A DNA stretch of 10,414 nucleotides from Chloroflexota bacterium (lineage in GTDB: Bacteria > Chloroflexota > Dormibacteria > Aeolococcales > Aeolococcaceae). Below the pieces are notes generated by a model. The model made no database searches. It was given only the letters and a program-made list of their open reading frames with translations, and was not told where the DNA came from. Positions within the stretch are counted from its first letter, which is position 1, and every line of letters starts with the position of its first letter. The stretch covers positions 21,180-31,593 of the forward strand of contig VBHE01000069.1 of the NCBI GenBank assembly GCA_005889515.1, in the 5' to 3' direction. Below are positions 1 through 6,802 of this stretch, in pieces. The translations under genes were made by a program, and so were the position numbers.

Positions 1-1
1 G

Positions 2-940
2 TCGGCGACGCAGACGGTGTCGTCGGGCACCTGCCCGGTGCCGCGCGGCACCTGCAGCAGCACCTCGGTCGGGTGCCTCACGTTCACGGGCATCCCGGTG
101 CCGGGCACCTACCGGATCACCTCGATCAAGACCCCGCCGGCCAACTCCTCGAACCCACAGGGGTACGCCCCCTGCGAGGGCGGCAGCGCCTGCCGCTCGG
201 AGGAGGCGGACGTCTCCGTGCTCAGCGACGGGAGCGTCCAGGCGACCGTGACCGACGTCTATCCCGACGCCACGGTGCGGGTCTTCCCGGGTTCCGGCTC
301 GACGTACGCCGGGACCGCCGGCGATCCCGTCGTCTTCCACGACTTCGGCCTCGGGACCGGGAGCTGTGACGGCGACCACGACGCCGACGACCACCTCACC
401 GGCTCCCCGAGCACCCACTGCGCGTACCAGCCGGAGAGTGGGGAGGCCTCGGCCTGTCCCGGCGGAACCGACCAGACGTACCCATGGAGCTGCTCCTCCA
501 CCACCACCTCGACGAGCACCACGTCGACGGGCTCGATCAGCAGCACCACCACCACGAGCACGAGCTCGACCACCAGCACCACGTCGACGACGACCACCAC
601 CACGACGACCACCACCAGCAGCACGACCTCGACGGTCCAGGCCTGCCCGACGCAGGCGACCCAGAGCTTCACCGGGTCGGCGTCCGGCACCTCGTCGACG
701 AGCAACTTCGTCGACACCACCGCCGCCGGTCCACTCAGCGTGTCGGTCAGCTGGACCCCGCCGACCACCGTCGATCTGATCGTCTACGACAGCTCGCTCA
801 CCGTCCTCGGCGAGCAGACCGGGTCGAGCGGCTCGCTGAGCCTGACCCTGGCGAACGTCCCCGCGAGCTCCTACAAGGTGAAGGTCAAGAACACCGGCTC
901 GACCTCGATCAGCTTCAGCCTCGCCGTCACCCACTGCTGA
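2..940 (+). CDS. Partial exported-type protein with Ser/Thr-rich linker and C-terminal beta domain (5' end outside window)
   Basis: The frame is open to the left edge, so the first GTG at 17 need not be the start and the N-terminus, with any signal peptide, is missing. The visible 312 residues have three parts. The first is a Cys-containing region of about 160 residues that includes an acidic DGDHDADD stretch. The second is a nearly pure Thr/Ser linker at about residues 166-211. The third is a C-terminal domain of about 90 residues with alternating beta-type segments (SVSVSWTPPTTVDLIVYDSS, then SYKVKVKNTGS), resembling bacterial pre-peptidase C-terminal (PPC)-like beta sandwiches. Ser/Thr linkers of this kind are typical of secreted or surface proteins and are often glycosylated. 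The function is unknown: a surface or extracellular role is inferred from architecture only. No clear terminator follows the stop. Confidence 0.75.
   Translation, partial: SATQTVSSGTCPVPRGTCSSTSVGCLTFTGIPVPGTYRITSIKTPPANSSNPQGYAPCEGGSACRSEEADVSVLSDGSVQATVTDVYPDATVRVFPGSGSTYAGTAGDPVVFHDFGLGTGSCDGDHDADDHLTGSPSTHCAYQPESGEASACPGGTDQTYPWSCSSTTTSTSTTSTGSISSTTTTSTSSTTSTTSTTTTTTTTTTSSTTSTVQACPTQATQSFTGSASGTSSTSNFVDTTAAGPLSVSVSWTPPTTVDLIVYDSSLTVLGEQTGSSGSLSLTLANVPASSYKVKVKNTGSTSISFSLAVTHC
499..632 (+). repeat. Low-complexity ACC/ACG/AGC tract encoding the Thr/Ser linker
   Basis: A degenerate trinucleotide tract (mostly ACC, ACG, AGC and TCG) encodes the Thr/Ser linker of the gene above. It makes long spurious reading frames in the other phases (His/Asp-rich on the plus strand, poly-Val on the minus strand). 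The tract can vary in length by slippage and is hard to assemble. Confidence 0.8.
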
Positions 941-1080
941 TCTCGCGCCTGTCGTCCTTACAGGTGTTCACACGTCCTCATTGCCGGGCGACGCGGCGGG
1001 GGATACGGTGCGGAGACGTTGCGGCGGACGGGCTCGGCCACCGGGGCAGACGGCCGCGCATTCGATGGATTTGCAGATCC

Positions 1081-1311
1081 GCCGATCCCCCGCTCGGCTT
1101 CGTCGCCGCCTACACCTACCGCCTCGACCCCAGCGGCGACGAGTTCATCACCGCCTCGGTGTGGACGGACCGCGACACCTACGTGAGGAGCTCGAGCCGC
1201 GAGCGGCAGCAGCGCTGGATCGAGCGGGTCCACGAGCTCCTCATCGACGATCCGCAGACGAGTGACGGCGAGGTGATCCACTCCGTGAACGTGCGCCGGG
1301 GCAACCACTGA
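1081..1311 (+). pseudogene. 5'-truncated fragment resembling an antibiotic biosynthesis monooxygenase (ABM)-type small protein
   Basis: The last 76 codons before the TGA at 1309-1311 read like the C-terminal part of a dimeric alpha/beta-barrel (ABM-like) protein: a GFVAAYTYRLD strand, FITASVWTDRDTY, an amphipathic helix (RQQRWIERVHELL), then a final EVIHSVN strand. Upstream in the same frame (about 950-1080) the translation turns Arg-rich and unstructured, and there is no in-frame ATG or GTG near the likely beginning. The ATG at 1065 is in another phase. The first 30-40 residues of the domain therefore appear lost, by deletion or frameshift. The family assignment rests on overall pattern only; it may be some other small alpha/beta protein. 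Confidence 0.4.
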
Positions 1312-1401
1312 CCCTGCCGCCGGGGTCGGGTCACCCGTTGGGGGCGCGAGCCCCATCGAGCCACTCGCTCCGAGCGGACCGTTTGGATCGTGTCCAGAAC
1401 C

Positions 1402-1431
1402 TTGACAGAATCAACCAAAGGGGCGTAGGAT
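1402..1431 (+). promoter_or_regulatory. Promoter of the furA-katG unit
   Basis: TTGACA at 1402-1407 and TAGGAT at 1426-1431 are 18 bp apart, a good fit to a housekeeping sigma-70-type promoter. The predicted transcript starts within a few bases of the ATG at 1441, and no Shine-Dalgarno sequence precedes that ATG, so the message is probably leaderless or nearly so. The -35 box lies in a short inverted repeat (TTGA-cagaa-TCAA), which may be part of a Fur-type operator. In mycobacteria FurA is known to bind next to its own promoter. Confidence 0.6.
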
Positions 1432-1440
1432 CGCGCGGCG

Positions 1441-1805
1441 ATGGAAGCGCCCCAGACCGCGGCGATGCGGCTCGGCAGCGCTGGGCTGCGTCCGACCGCG
1501 ATCCGCCTTGCCGTTCTCGACGTGCTTCAGATGATGCCGCACGCCGGCGTGCCGGAGATCGCCGAGGTCGTCCAACAGGTGCTCGGCACCGCGTCCCGGC
1601 AGGCGGTGTACAGTTGCGTGTGGGCGACAACCATCATCACGTGGTCTGCCGCCGCTGCGGGCGGGCCGCCGACGTGGACTGTGCCGTGGGTGAGGCGCCA
1701 TGCCTCGAGCCCTCGCAGACCCACGGATTCGTTCTCGACGAGGCAGAGGTGACCTTCTGGGGTCTCTGCCCCGAATGTCACCACACGGAGGATGAGGATG
1801 GCTGA
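1441..1805 (+). pseudogene. furA: FurA-type peroxide-sensing repressor, broken by an internal frameshifting deletion
   Basis: Two halves of a FurA/CatR repressor are present in different frames. The N-terminal half reads in phase with ATG 1441: LRPTAIRLAVLDVLQ, the HTH region, then SRQAVY at about 1595-1611. The C-terminal half reads in phase with 1800 from about 1617: RVGDNHHHVVCRRCG, ADVDCAVGEAPC and FWGLCPEC, with the His cluster and both Cys-x2-Cys zinc pairs kept. From memory of M. tuberculosis FurA, the 26-27 residues between the end of the recognition helix and RVGDN are missing. A net loss of 3k+1 bases, about 76 nt, explains both the gap and the phase change. Read from 1441, the frame runs through unrelated sequence to a stop at 1750-1752. 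A working repressor cannot be made without repair. It lies directly upstream of katG, the classical arrangement. Confidence 0.85.
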
Positions 1806-4032
1806 CACCAGCGCAGATGTGCGCACCACCGCGACCAACGGCCGAGGCAGCGAGAGCGAGAACCCGGCGATCGCCCCCCCGACTCCCAAGGAGCACCGGC
1901 CCAGGACGAACCAGGACTGGTGGCCGAATCAGATCGACCTGTCGGTTCTCCACGCGCACTCGGCCCTGTCCAATCCGATGGACGAGGACTTCGACTACAA
2001 AGAGGCGTTCAAGACCCTCGACCTCGACGCGCTGAAGCGCGACGTCATCGAGGTGATGACGACGTCCCAGGACTGGTGGCCCGCGGATTACGGCCACTAC
2101 GGGCCGCTCTTCATCCGGATGACGTGGCATGCCGCGGGCACGTACCGGATCCACGACGGCCGGGGCGGCGGCGGCGAGGGCGCTCAGCGCTTCGCTCCCC
2201 TCAACAGCTGGCCCGACAACGCGAGCCTCGACAAAGCGCGCAGGCTGCTCTGGCCCATCAAGCAGAAGTACGGCAAGAAGATCTCCTGGGCCGACCTGAT
2301 CATCTACGCGGGCAACGTCGCCATGGACCACATGGGCTTCAGGACGTTCGGCTTCGGCTTCGGCCGGCCGGACATCTGGGAGCCCGACGAGATCTACTGG
2401 GGCCCCGAGGACACATGGCTCGGAGACGAGCGCTACAGCGGCGACCGAGAGCTCGCCAAGCCGTTCGCCAACGTGCAGATGGGCCTCATCTACGTGAACC
2501 CGGAGGGGCCGAACGGCAACCCGGATCCGCTGGCCGCGGCGAAGGACATTCGGGACACCTTCGGGCGGATGGCGATGAACGACGAGGAGACTGTCGCCCT
2601 CATCGCCGGTGGCCACACCTTCGGCAAGACGCACGGCGCCGCCGACGCGGGCAAGTACGTCGGTCCCGAGCCTGAGGGCGCCCCGCTCACGGAGCAGGGC
2701 CTCGGCTGGCGGAACCGGTACGGCACCGGCAAGGGCGGCGACGCCATCACCAGCGGGTTGGAAGGCGCCTGGACCAACAACCCGGTGAAGTGGGACAACG
2801 GCTTCTTCGAGAACCTGTTCAAGTACGACTGGCAGTTGACGAAGAGTCCCGCAGGTGCCAACCAGTGGATTCCCAAGGACCCGTCGGCGCAGAGCGCGGT
2901 GCCCGACGCTCACGATCCCACGAAGCGGGTCGCCCCGGTGATGCTGACGACGGACCTCTCGTTGAAGCTGGATCCGATCTACGGGCCGATCTCGAAGCGC
3001 TTCCACGAGAACCCGGACCAGCTCGCGGAGGCGTTCGCCAAGGCGTGGTACAAGCTGCTGCACCGCGACATGGGACCCCTCTCGCGCTATCTCGGACCGT
3101 TCGTTCCGGAGCCGCAGCTGTGGCAGGACCCGGTTCCCGCTGTCGGCCATGAGCTGATCGGGGCGCAGGACATCACCGCCCTCAAGGCGAAGATCCTCGC
3201 CTCTGGACTGTCGATCCCTCAGCTGGTCTCGACCGCCTGGGCGTCGGCGGCCTGCTTCCGCGGCACCGACAAGCGTGGCGGGGCAAACGGGGCGCGCATC
3301 CGCCTCGCGCCGCAGAGGGACTGGGAGGTCAACACCCCGGCCGAGCTGGCCAAGGTGCTCCAGACCCTCGAGAAGATCCAGAAGGACTTCAACAGCTCGC
3401 AGTCCGGCGGGCAGAGGGTCTCGCTCGCCGACCTGATCGTCCTCGGCGGATGCGCCGCCGTCGAGCAGGCGGCGAAGAACGCCGGGCACGACGTGACCGT
3501 TCCCTTCGCGCCGGGGCGCACCGACGCGTCCCAGGACAAGACCGACGTGGAGTCGTTCGCGGTCCTCGAGCCCACCTTCGACGGGTTCCGCAACTACCTC
3601 AAGGCCGGACACTCTCTGCCCGCCGAGAAGCTGTTGGTGGAGCGGGCGTTCATGTTGAATCTGACCGCGCCCGAGATGACCGTTCTCCTCGGTGGGATGC
3701 GTGCGCTGAATGCCAACACCGAGGGGTCCAGGCACGGCGTCCTCACCGACCGGCCCGGGACGCTGTCCAACGACTTCTTCGTCAACCTCCTCGATATGGG
3801 CACGGAGTGGACGGCGTCCGAGTCCTCGGGCAACGTGTTCGAGGGCCGCGATCGCTCCACCGGCCAGGTGAAGTGGACCGGCACCGCCATCGACCTCGTC
3901 TTCGGTTCGAACTCACAGCTCCGGGCCCTCGCGGAGGTCTACGCGCAGGACGACTCGAAGGAGAAGTTCGTGCGTGACTTCGTGCGTGCCTGGGACAAGG
4001 TCATGAACCTCGATCGGTTCGACCTGGCCTGA
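1798..4032 (+). CDS. katG: Catalase-peroxidase KatG
   Basis: A 744-residue bifunctional haem catalase-peroxidase of normal length that destroys H2O2 and oxidises peroxidatic donors in the cytoplasm. Key residues, judged against M. tuberculosis KatG: distal Arg107, Trp110 and His111 (RMTWHAAG); Tyr232 and Met258, which with Trp110 would form the Met-Tyr-Trp adduct needed for catalase activity; proximal haem ligand His273 (GGHTFGKTHG); Ser319, corresponding to the isoniazid-resistance site Ser315. The second, non-haem domain is complete and ends in AWDKVMNLDRFDLA. ATG 1798 is preferred to ATG 1792 because GGAGG at 1787-1791 is 6 nt from 1798 but abuts 1792. The start overlaps the last 8 nt of the furA frame, implying a shared transcript. 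With furA broken, expression may be constitutive. Confidence 0.97.
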   Translation: MADTSADVRTTATNGRGSESENPAIAPPTPKEHRPRTNQDWWPNQIDLSVLHAHSALSNPMDEDFDYKEAFKTLDLDALKRDVIEVMTTSQDWWPADYGHYGPLFIRMTWHAAGTYRIHDGRGGGGEGAQRFAPLNSWPDNASLDKARRLLWPIKQKYGKKISWADLIIYAGNVAMDHMGFRTFGFGFGRPDIWEPDEIYWGPEDTWLGDERYSGDRELAKPFANVQMGLIYVNPEGPNGNPDPLAAAKDIRDTFGRMAMNDEETVALIAGGHTFGKTHGAADAGKYVGPEPEGAPLTEQGLGWRNRYGTGKGGDAITSGLEGAWTNNPVKWDNGFFENLFKYDWQLTKSPAGANQWIPKDPSAQSAVPDAHDPTKRVAPVMLTTDLSLKLDPIYGPISKRFHENPDQLAEAFAKAWYKLLHRDMGPLSRYLGPFVPEPQLWQDPVPAVGHELIGAQDITALKAKILASGLSIPQLVSTAWASAACFRGTDKRGGANGARIRLAPQRDWEVNTPAELAKVLQTLEKIQKDFNSSQSGGQRVSLADLIVLGGCAAVEQAAKNAGHDVTVPFAPGRTDASQDKTDVESFAVLEPTFDGFRNYLKAGHSLPAEKLLVERAFMLNLTAPEMTVLLGGMRALNANTEGSRHGVLTDRPGTLSNDFFVNLLDMGTEWTASESSGNVFEGRDRSTGQVKWTGTAIDLVFGSNSQLRALAEVYAQDDSKEKFVRDFVRAWDKVMNLDRFDLA

Positions 4033-4041
4033 TCGGGGCCC

Positions 4042-4080
4042 GGCTTGGTGGCCGGTTCACCGCGAACCGGCCACCAAGCC
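4042..4080 (+). terminator. Strong hairpin downstream of katG
   Basis: A perfect 17-bp stem (GGCTTGGTGGCCGGTTC at 4042-4058 against 4064-4080) with a 5-nt loop begins 9 bp after the katG stop. There is no following T-run, as is common in high-GC actinobacteria. It probably ends the furA-katG transcript and, being symmetrical, could also stop transcripts coming from the right. Confidence 0.8.
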
Positions 4081-4257
4081 ACCGCTTCGAGCGCGGCAAC
4101 GAGTGGTGGACCCCGCCCACAGCACGCTCTCCGGTATGGTCGTTCGCCGCGAAGCGGACTTGTGTCGCAACCTGATCTGCCGCCCCTTCGTGCATCGCTC
4201 GGTCGCTGAGATCAAACGAGCCGCGCATCGGTTCGAATCCGGCAGCGGCGACCGTTC
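4081..4257. other. Gap without a recognisable gene
   Basis: The stretch between the katG hairpin and the glycosyltransferase relic has no credible reading frame, ribosome site or promoter on either strand. Its one notable item is GGTTCGAATCC at 4230-4240, which matches a tRNA T-loop consensus but lacks the rest of a tRNA. Confidence 0.4.
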
Positions 4258-4757
4258 TCAGGGCGTGGGCGTGGGCGTGGGGATCGCAGGTCCCGACGGC
4301 GCCGTCGCGGCGGGCGTCCCCGGCGTGCCCGTCCCCGCAGGCGACGCCGTGGCCACCGGCGCGCGGGGCGAGTTCGTGCCGGTGGACGCCGAGCAGCAGG
4401 GGTGCGACGTTCGGGGAGCGCACCATCATCGCGACCGCGGCGAGCACAGCCACGAGGGCGAGCGCCGTCTCGGACCTCGAGGTGCGCAGAGCCTTGCGCA
4501 CCGTCCCCTCGTCGTCGCGGCTCTTGGGGGTGCGCAGGAACTCGGCCCGGGAGCTGAGGCGACGCGGGGATCGACGAAGTGGGGCACGGTGGCGCGCAGG
4601 AACTCGGGTGCGACGTCGTAGTCCGCGTCGATGATGCCGACCACCTTTATATGCGGGGGAGGCGACGGGTGGTGTTGTTGTCGACGACCTGGACGAGGAG
4701 GTTGGAATAATCCACCCGGGAGAGCGCCTCGACGGCTTCATGGCCGTCCACTACAGG
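4258..4757 (-). pseudogene. Relic of a family-2 glycosyltransferase with internal deletions
   Basis: Three protein-like pieces follow each other in the correct order on the minus strand, each in a different frame. (A) About 4757-4672 encodes DGHEAVEALSRVDY and VQVVDNNTT, the first beta-alpha-beta of a GT2 fold, and the frame stops at 4649-4647. (B) About 4650-4560 encodes VVGIIDADYDVAPEFLR and TVPHFVDPRVA, carrying the DxD-type metal and nucleotide-sugar motif. (C) About 4562-4385 encodes AEFLRTPKSRDDEG followed by a hydrophobic segment (TALALVAVLAAVAMM), like the membrane-spanning C-terminus of processive GT2 enzymes. A Pro/Thr/Ala-rich tail ending PTPTPTP with TGA at 4260-4258 follows in frame B. 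Compared with the family, about 40 residues are missing between A and B, and most of the catalytic and first membrane region between B and C. It cannot encode a working enzyme. Confidence 0.6.
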
Positions 4758-4850
4758 ACCACCGCGAGGCCGTTGCCGCGGACGCCCGCCTCCCGCGGCG
4801 GCGCGGTCACCGCCGAGAACTTGCTAGCCCTACGGATGATCATCTACTGT

Positions 4851-4862
4851 TAGAACTATCAT
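4851..4862 (+). promoter_or_regulatory. AT-rich island with -10-like TATCAT upstream of the trehalose glycosyltransferase gene
   Basis: TTAGAACTATCAT (4850-4862) stands out in GC-rich sequence. TATCAT at 4857-4862 is a plausible -10 element, giving a leader of about 65 nt before GTG 4935. No good -35 box is visible. Closely similar sequence (ATACTATCAC) occurs at 6760-6769 and CTATCAT at 9508-9514. Confidence 0.4.
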
Positions 4863-4934
4863 GGTCTGAGGGCTTCGTCGACCCAAGGATCACCGCTGCG
4901 CACGGTCCCGAACACGGTACTGCGGAGGCATCGA

Positions 4935-6368
4935 GTGGCCCCACTCGGCGAGGTCGACTTCGCCAGTCTCGACCCTCATCGGTTCGACGACCTCCTCTCC
5001 CCCGAGGAGCGCGACCTGCTCGACACGGCGGTGGCGGGTGGTGCGAGGCGAATCTGCGGCCGCCGGGTCTGGCATGTCAACTCGACCGCACGGGGCGGCG
5101 GTGTCGCCGAGATGCTCCAGACACTCCTGCCCTACGCGCGCGGCGCCGGGCTCGACGTGCGCTGGCTGACCATCGGTGGCGATGACGACTTCTTCCGGGT
5201 CACCAAGCGCATCCACAACAACTTGCACGGGGGCGCGGGCGACGGGGGCGACCTCGGCGACGAGGAGCGCCGAGTGTACGAGGCGGTGCTCGGGCGCGAT
5301 GCCATCGAGCTCAGCATCCGGGTCGAGCCGGACGACGTCGTCGTCCTCGAGGATCCGCAGACCGCCGGGCTCATCCCCGCGCTGCGGATGCGCGGGGTGA
5401 CCGCGGTCTGGCGCTGCCACGTCGGCGTCGACGCGCCCAACGACCTCGTCCACCGTGCGAGGCGCTTCCTCCACCCGTACGTCGACGGGGCGAACGCTCT
5501 TGTGTTCTCGCGCCGCTCCTACGCGTGGGAAGGCCTCGATGACGGTCGCCTGCATGTCATCCCGCCGTGCATCGATCCGTTCTCCACGAAGAACGCGCCG
5601 ATGAGCAAGGGCATGGCCGCCGCCGTCCTGGCCGCCGCCGGTCTCGTCGACGGCGGCCAGGGTGGCCCGGCGTCCGCGTGCGTGGCGCATCCTGCCCGTG
5701 TCCTGGAGGCGGCGCGCCCGCACACCGCGACGCCCCTGGTTCTCCAGGTCTCGCGGTGGGACCGCCTGAAGGATCCGCTCGGCGTGGTCGGCGAGGCGCT
5801 GCTGCTCGTTCGTGCCGCCAGGGTGGCACCTAGCCCGCGCGGTACTGGCGCCGCCTCCGAGGTCCGCGAGCGCTGGGAGCGGCTTGCCTCACCGTGGCGC
5901 GAGCGCGTTCACCTCGCATCGCTGTCGATGCGCGACCCGGACGAGAACGCCCGGATCGTCAACGCATTGCAGACCCGCGCCGACGTGGTGGTGCAGAAGA
6001 GCCTCGCCGAGGGCTTCGGGCTGACCGTCACCGAGGCGATGTGGAAGGGACGCCCGGTCGTCGCCTCCTGCGTCGGCGGCATCGCCGACCAGGTCGACAA
6101 CGGTGCAAGCGGAGTCCTCATCGACGACCCGAGGGACCTCCCCGCTTTCGGCTCCGCCGTCACCGCTCTCCTCCGCGACCGGCAGCGGGCCCGGGCTCTT
6201 GGTGCAGCTGCCCACGAGCGCGTCCGCCGTGATTTCCTGGGCTGGCGTCACCTCGTGCGGTATGCGGACCTGATCACGTCCGTTCTGGGCGGAGCGCCCG
6301 GCGGGGGCTCGTCCGTGAACGGAGTCGTGCCGGCCCACAGAACCTGTGCACGGGAGAGAAGCTCATGA
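4935..6368 (+). CDS. TreT-type trehalose synthase (GT4 glycosyltransferase) with an abnormal replaced segment
   Basis: This 477-residue protein has the architecture of the GT4 trehalose glycosyl-transferring synthase, which in characterised members joins NDP-glucose and glucose to make trehalose in the cytoplasm. Visible features are the N-terminal HVNSTARGGGVAEML loop (from residue 47), RCHVGVDAPN, LQVSRWDRLKDP, and the GT4 E-x7-E signature EGFGLTVTEAMWKG with Glu359 and Glu367. GTG 4935 is chosen because GGAGG (4924-4928) lies 6 nt upstream. Oddity: after DPLGVV, relatives have a helix and a hydrophobic strand of AHLVLAGP type. Here there are only about 22 unrelated residues (GEALLLVRAARVAPSPRGTG), encoded by a 79-bp block found inverted at 6858-6936, before the family pattern resumes at EVRERWERL. 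Activity is therefore doubtful although the frame is open. The family-like part ends near residue 451; the remaining tail is atypical. Confidence 0.82.
   Translation: MAPLGEVDFASLDPHRFDDLLSPEERDLLDTAVAGGARRICGRRVWHVNSTARGGGVAEMLQTLLPYARGAGLDVRWLTIGGDDDFFRVTKRIHNNLHGGAGDGGDLGDEERRVYEAVLGRDAIELSIRVEPDDVVVLEDPQTAGLIPALRMRGVTAVWRCHVGVDAPNDLVHRARRFLHPYVDGANALVFSRRSYAWEGLDDGRLHVIPPCIDPFSTKNAPMSKGMAAAVLAAAGLVDGGQGGPASACVAHPARVLEAARPHTATPLVLQVSRWDRLKDPLGVVGEALLLVRAARVAPSPRGTGAASEVRERWERLASPWRERVHLASLSMRDPDENARIVNALQTRADVVVQKSLAEGFGLTVTEAMWKGRPVVASCVGGIADQVDNGASGVLIDDPRDLPAFGSAVTALLRDRQRARALGAAAHERVRRDFLGWRHLVRYADLITSVLGGAPGGGSSVNGVVPAHRTCARERSS
5776..5854 (+). repeat. 79-bp inverted repeat, copy 1 (inside the TreT-like gene)
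   Basis: It is identical over 79 bp, in opposite orientation, to 6858-6936. It encodes residues about 281-307 of the TreT-like protein, exactly where the family pattern is interrupted. The match ends abruptly on both sides. Confidence 0.95.
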
Positions 6369-6538
6369 AGGCGGTCGTCCCCATACGGTAGGGGTTCGGT
6401 GATGATGGTGTACCGCTCACCGACGACGAAGTCGTAGCCGCAGCCGAGGAGGTTGGCCACCAGCTGCTCCCTCGAGCCGGCCGGCGGCGCCCTGCGCCGA
6501 GCGCTACCGGATGGGCTTGACCCCACCGGCAGCGGCAT
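6248..6538 (-). CDS. Hypothetical ORF or gene fragment, unrecognised
   Basis: I do not recognise this 96-residue frame. Its middle (about 6480-6300, containing EQLVANLLGCGYDFVVGERY and PLPYGDDRLHELLSR) has natural-looking composition and codon use. Its first 20 residues are Arg/Pro/Ser-rich, and its last part only mirrors the 3' end of the TreT-like gene, which it overlaps antisense by 121 nt. ATG 6538 lies 7 nt after the stop of the small hydrophobic-protein gene, so co-transcription is possible, but no ribosome site is visible. It may be a fragment of a larger gene or an inverted segment rather than an intact gene. Confidence 0.3.
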   Translation of the reverse strand: MPLPVGSSPSGSARRRAPPAGSREQLVANLLGCGYDFVVGERYTIITEPLPYGDDRLHELLSRAQVLWAGTTPFTDEPPPGAPPRTDVIRSAYRTR

Positions 6539-6545
6539 GCCGTCG

Positions 6546-6701
6546 CTACCAGCGGTACCAGCGGCCGCCCGTCGGCCGGGCGAAGAACCCCACCACCCAC
6601 ACCGCCAGCGCGATCACCGCGATCCACCAGAGGAGGTGGGTGGCTGAGCCGGCGCCGAAGAGCACGGCAACCAGAAGAAGGAACACCAGCAGCGGGACCA
6701 T
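6546..6701 (-). CDS. Small hydrophobic membrane protein (51 aa)
   Basis: A 51-residue protein with two hydrophobic helices (MVPLLVFLLLVAVLFGAG and LLWWIAVIALAVWVVGFF) separated by a short SATH turn, ending in the basic aromatic tail GGRWYRW. This matches the short 'hydrophobic protein' family common in actinobacteria, similar in layout to lmo0937/DUF5670-type mini-proteins. It is expected in the cytoplasmic membrane, and its role is unknown; relatives are often found near stress genes. AGGAGG (minus strand, 6714-6709) stands 7 nt before the ATG, so the start is firm. A TATAAT box on the minus strand (6756-6751) in the AT-rich island upstream is a likely -10 element. The gene converges with the TreT-like gene. 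Confidence 0.85.
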   Translation of the reverse strand: MVPLLVFLLLVAVLFGAGSATHLLWWIAVIALAVWVVGFFARPTGGRWYRW

Positions 6702-6744
6702 GTCCAAGCCTCCTGCGACTCCCCGGCCCCCGGCGGCGCGGGGT

Positions 6745-6790
6745 CTTGATATTATATTGATACTATCACGATGTCTCTCCCTATCACCGT
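6745..6790. promoter_or_regulatory. AT-rich divergent promoter region
   Basis: This island lies between two divergent small genes (starts at 6701 minus and 6803 plus). On the minus strand it contains a perfect TATAAT (6756-6751), giving a leader of about 43 nt. On the plus strand it contains TTGATA boxes at 6746 and 6757 and ATACTATCAC (6760-6769), with the palindrome TGATA-C-TATCA at 6758-6768. The palindrome could be an operator covering both promoters. Confidence 0.5.
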
Positions 6791-6802
6791 GAGGCCCAGG
6801 AC

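Noticed and set aside
259..768. Minus-strand frame with a poly-Val 'membrane' stretch, and a plus-strand His/Asp-rich frame over the same tract
   Set aside because: Both are other-phase readings of the ACC/ACG/AGC repeat that encodes the Thr/Ser linker.
1411..3735. Very long open frame (774 codons) on the minus strand opposite furA-katG
   Set aside because: It is the antisense of a perfectly conserved katG in GC-rich sequence. The product is Arg/Gly/Val-rich without motifs, and it crosses the furA promoter region.
4176..4253. Possible tRNA, because GGTTCGAATCC at 4230-4240 matches a T-loop
   Set aside because: Only part of the T-stem pairs, and no acceptor, D or anticodon stem could be built upstream. 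At most it is a tRNA remnant or chance.
4890..5723. Minus-strand frame of 277 codons opposite the TreT-like gene
   Set aside because: It is an antisense shadow of a gene with clear GT4 motifs, with no ribosome site or recognisable domain.
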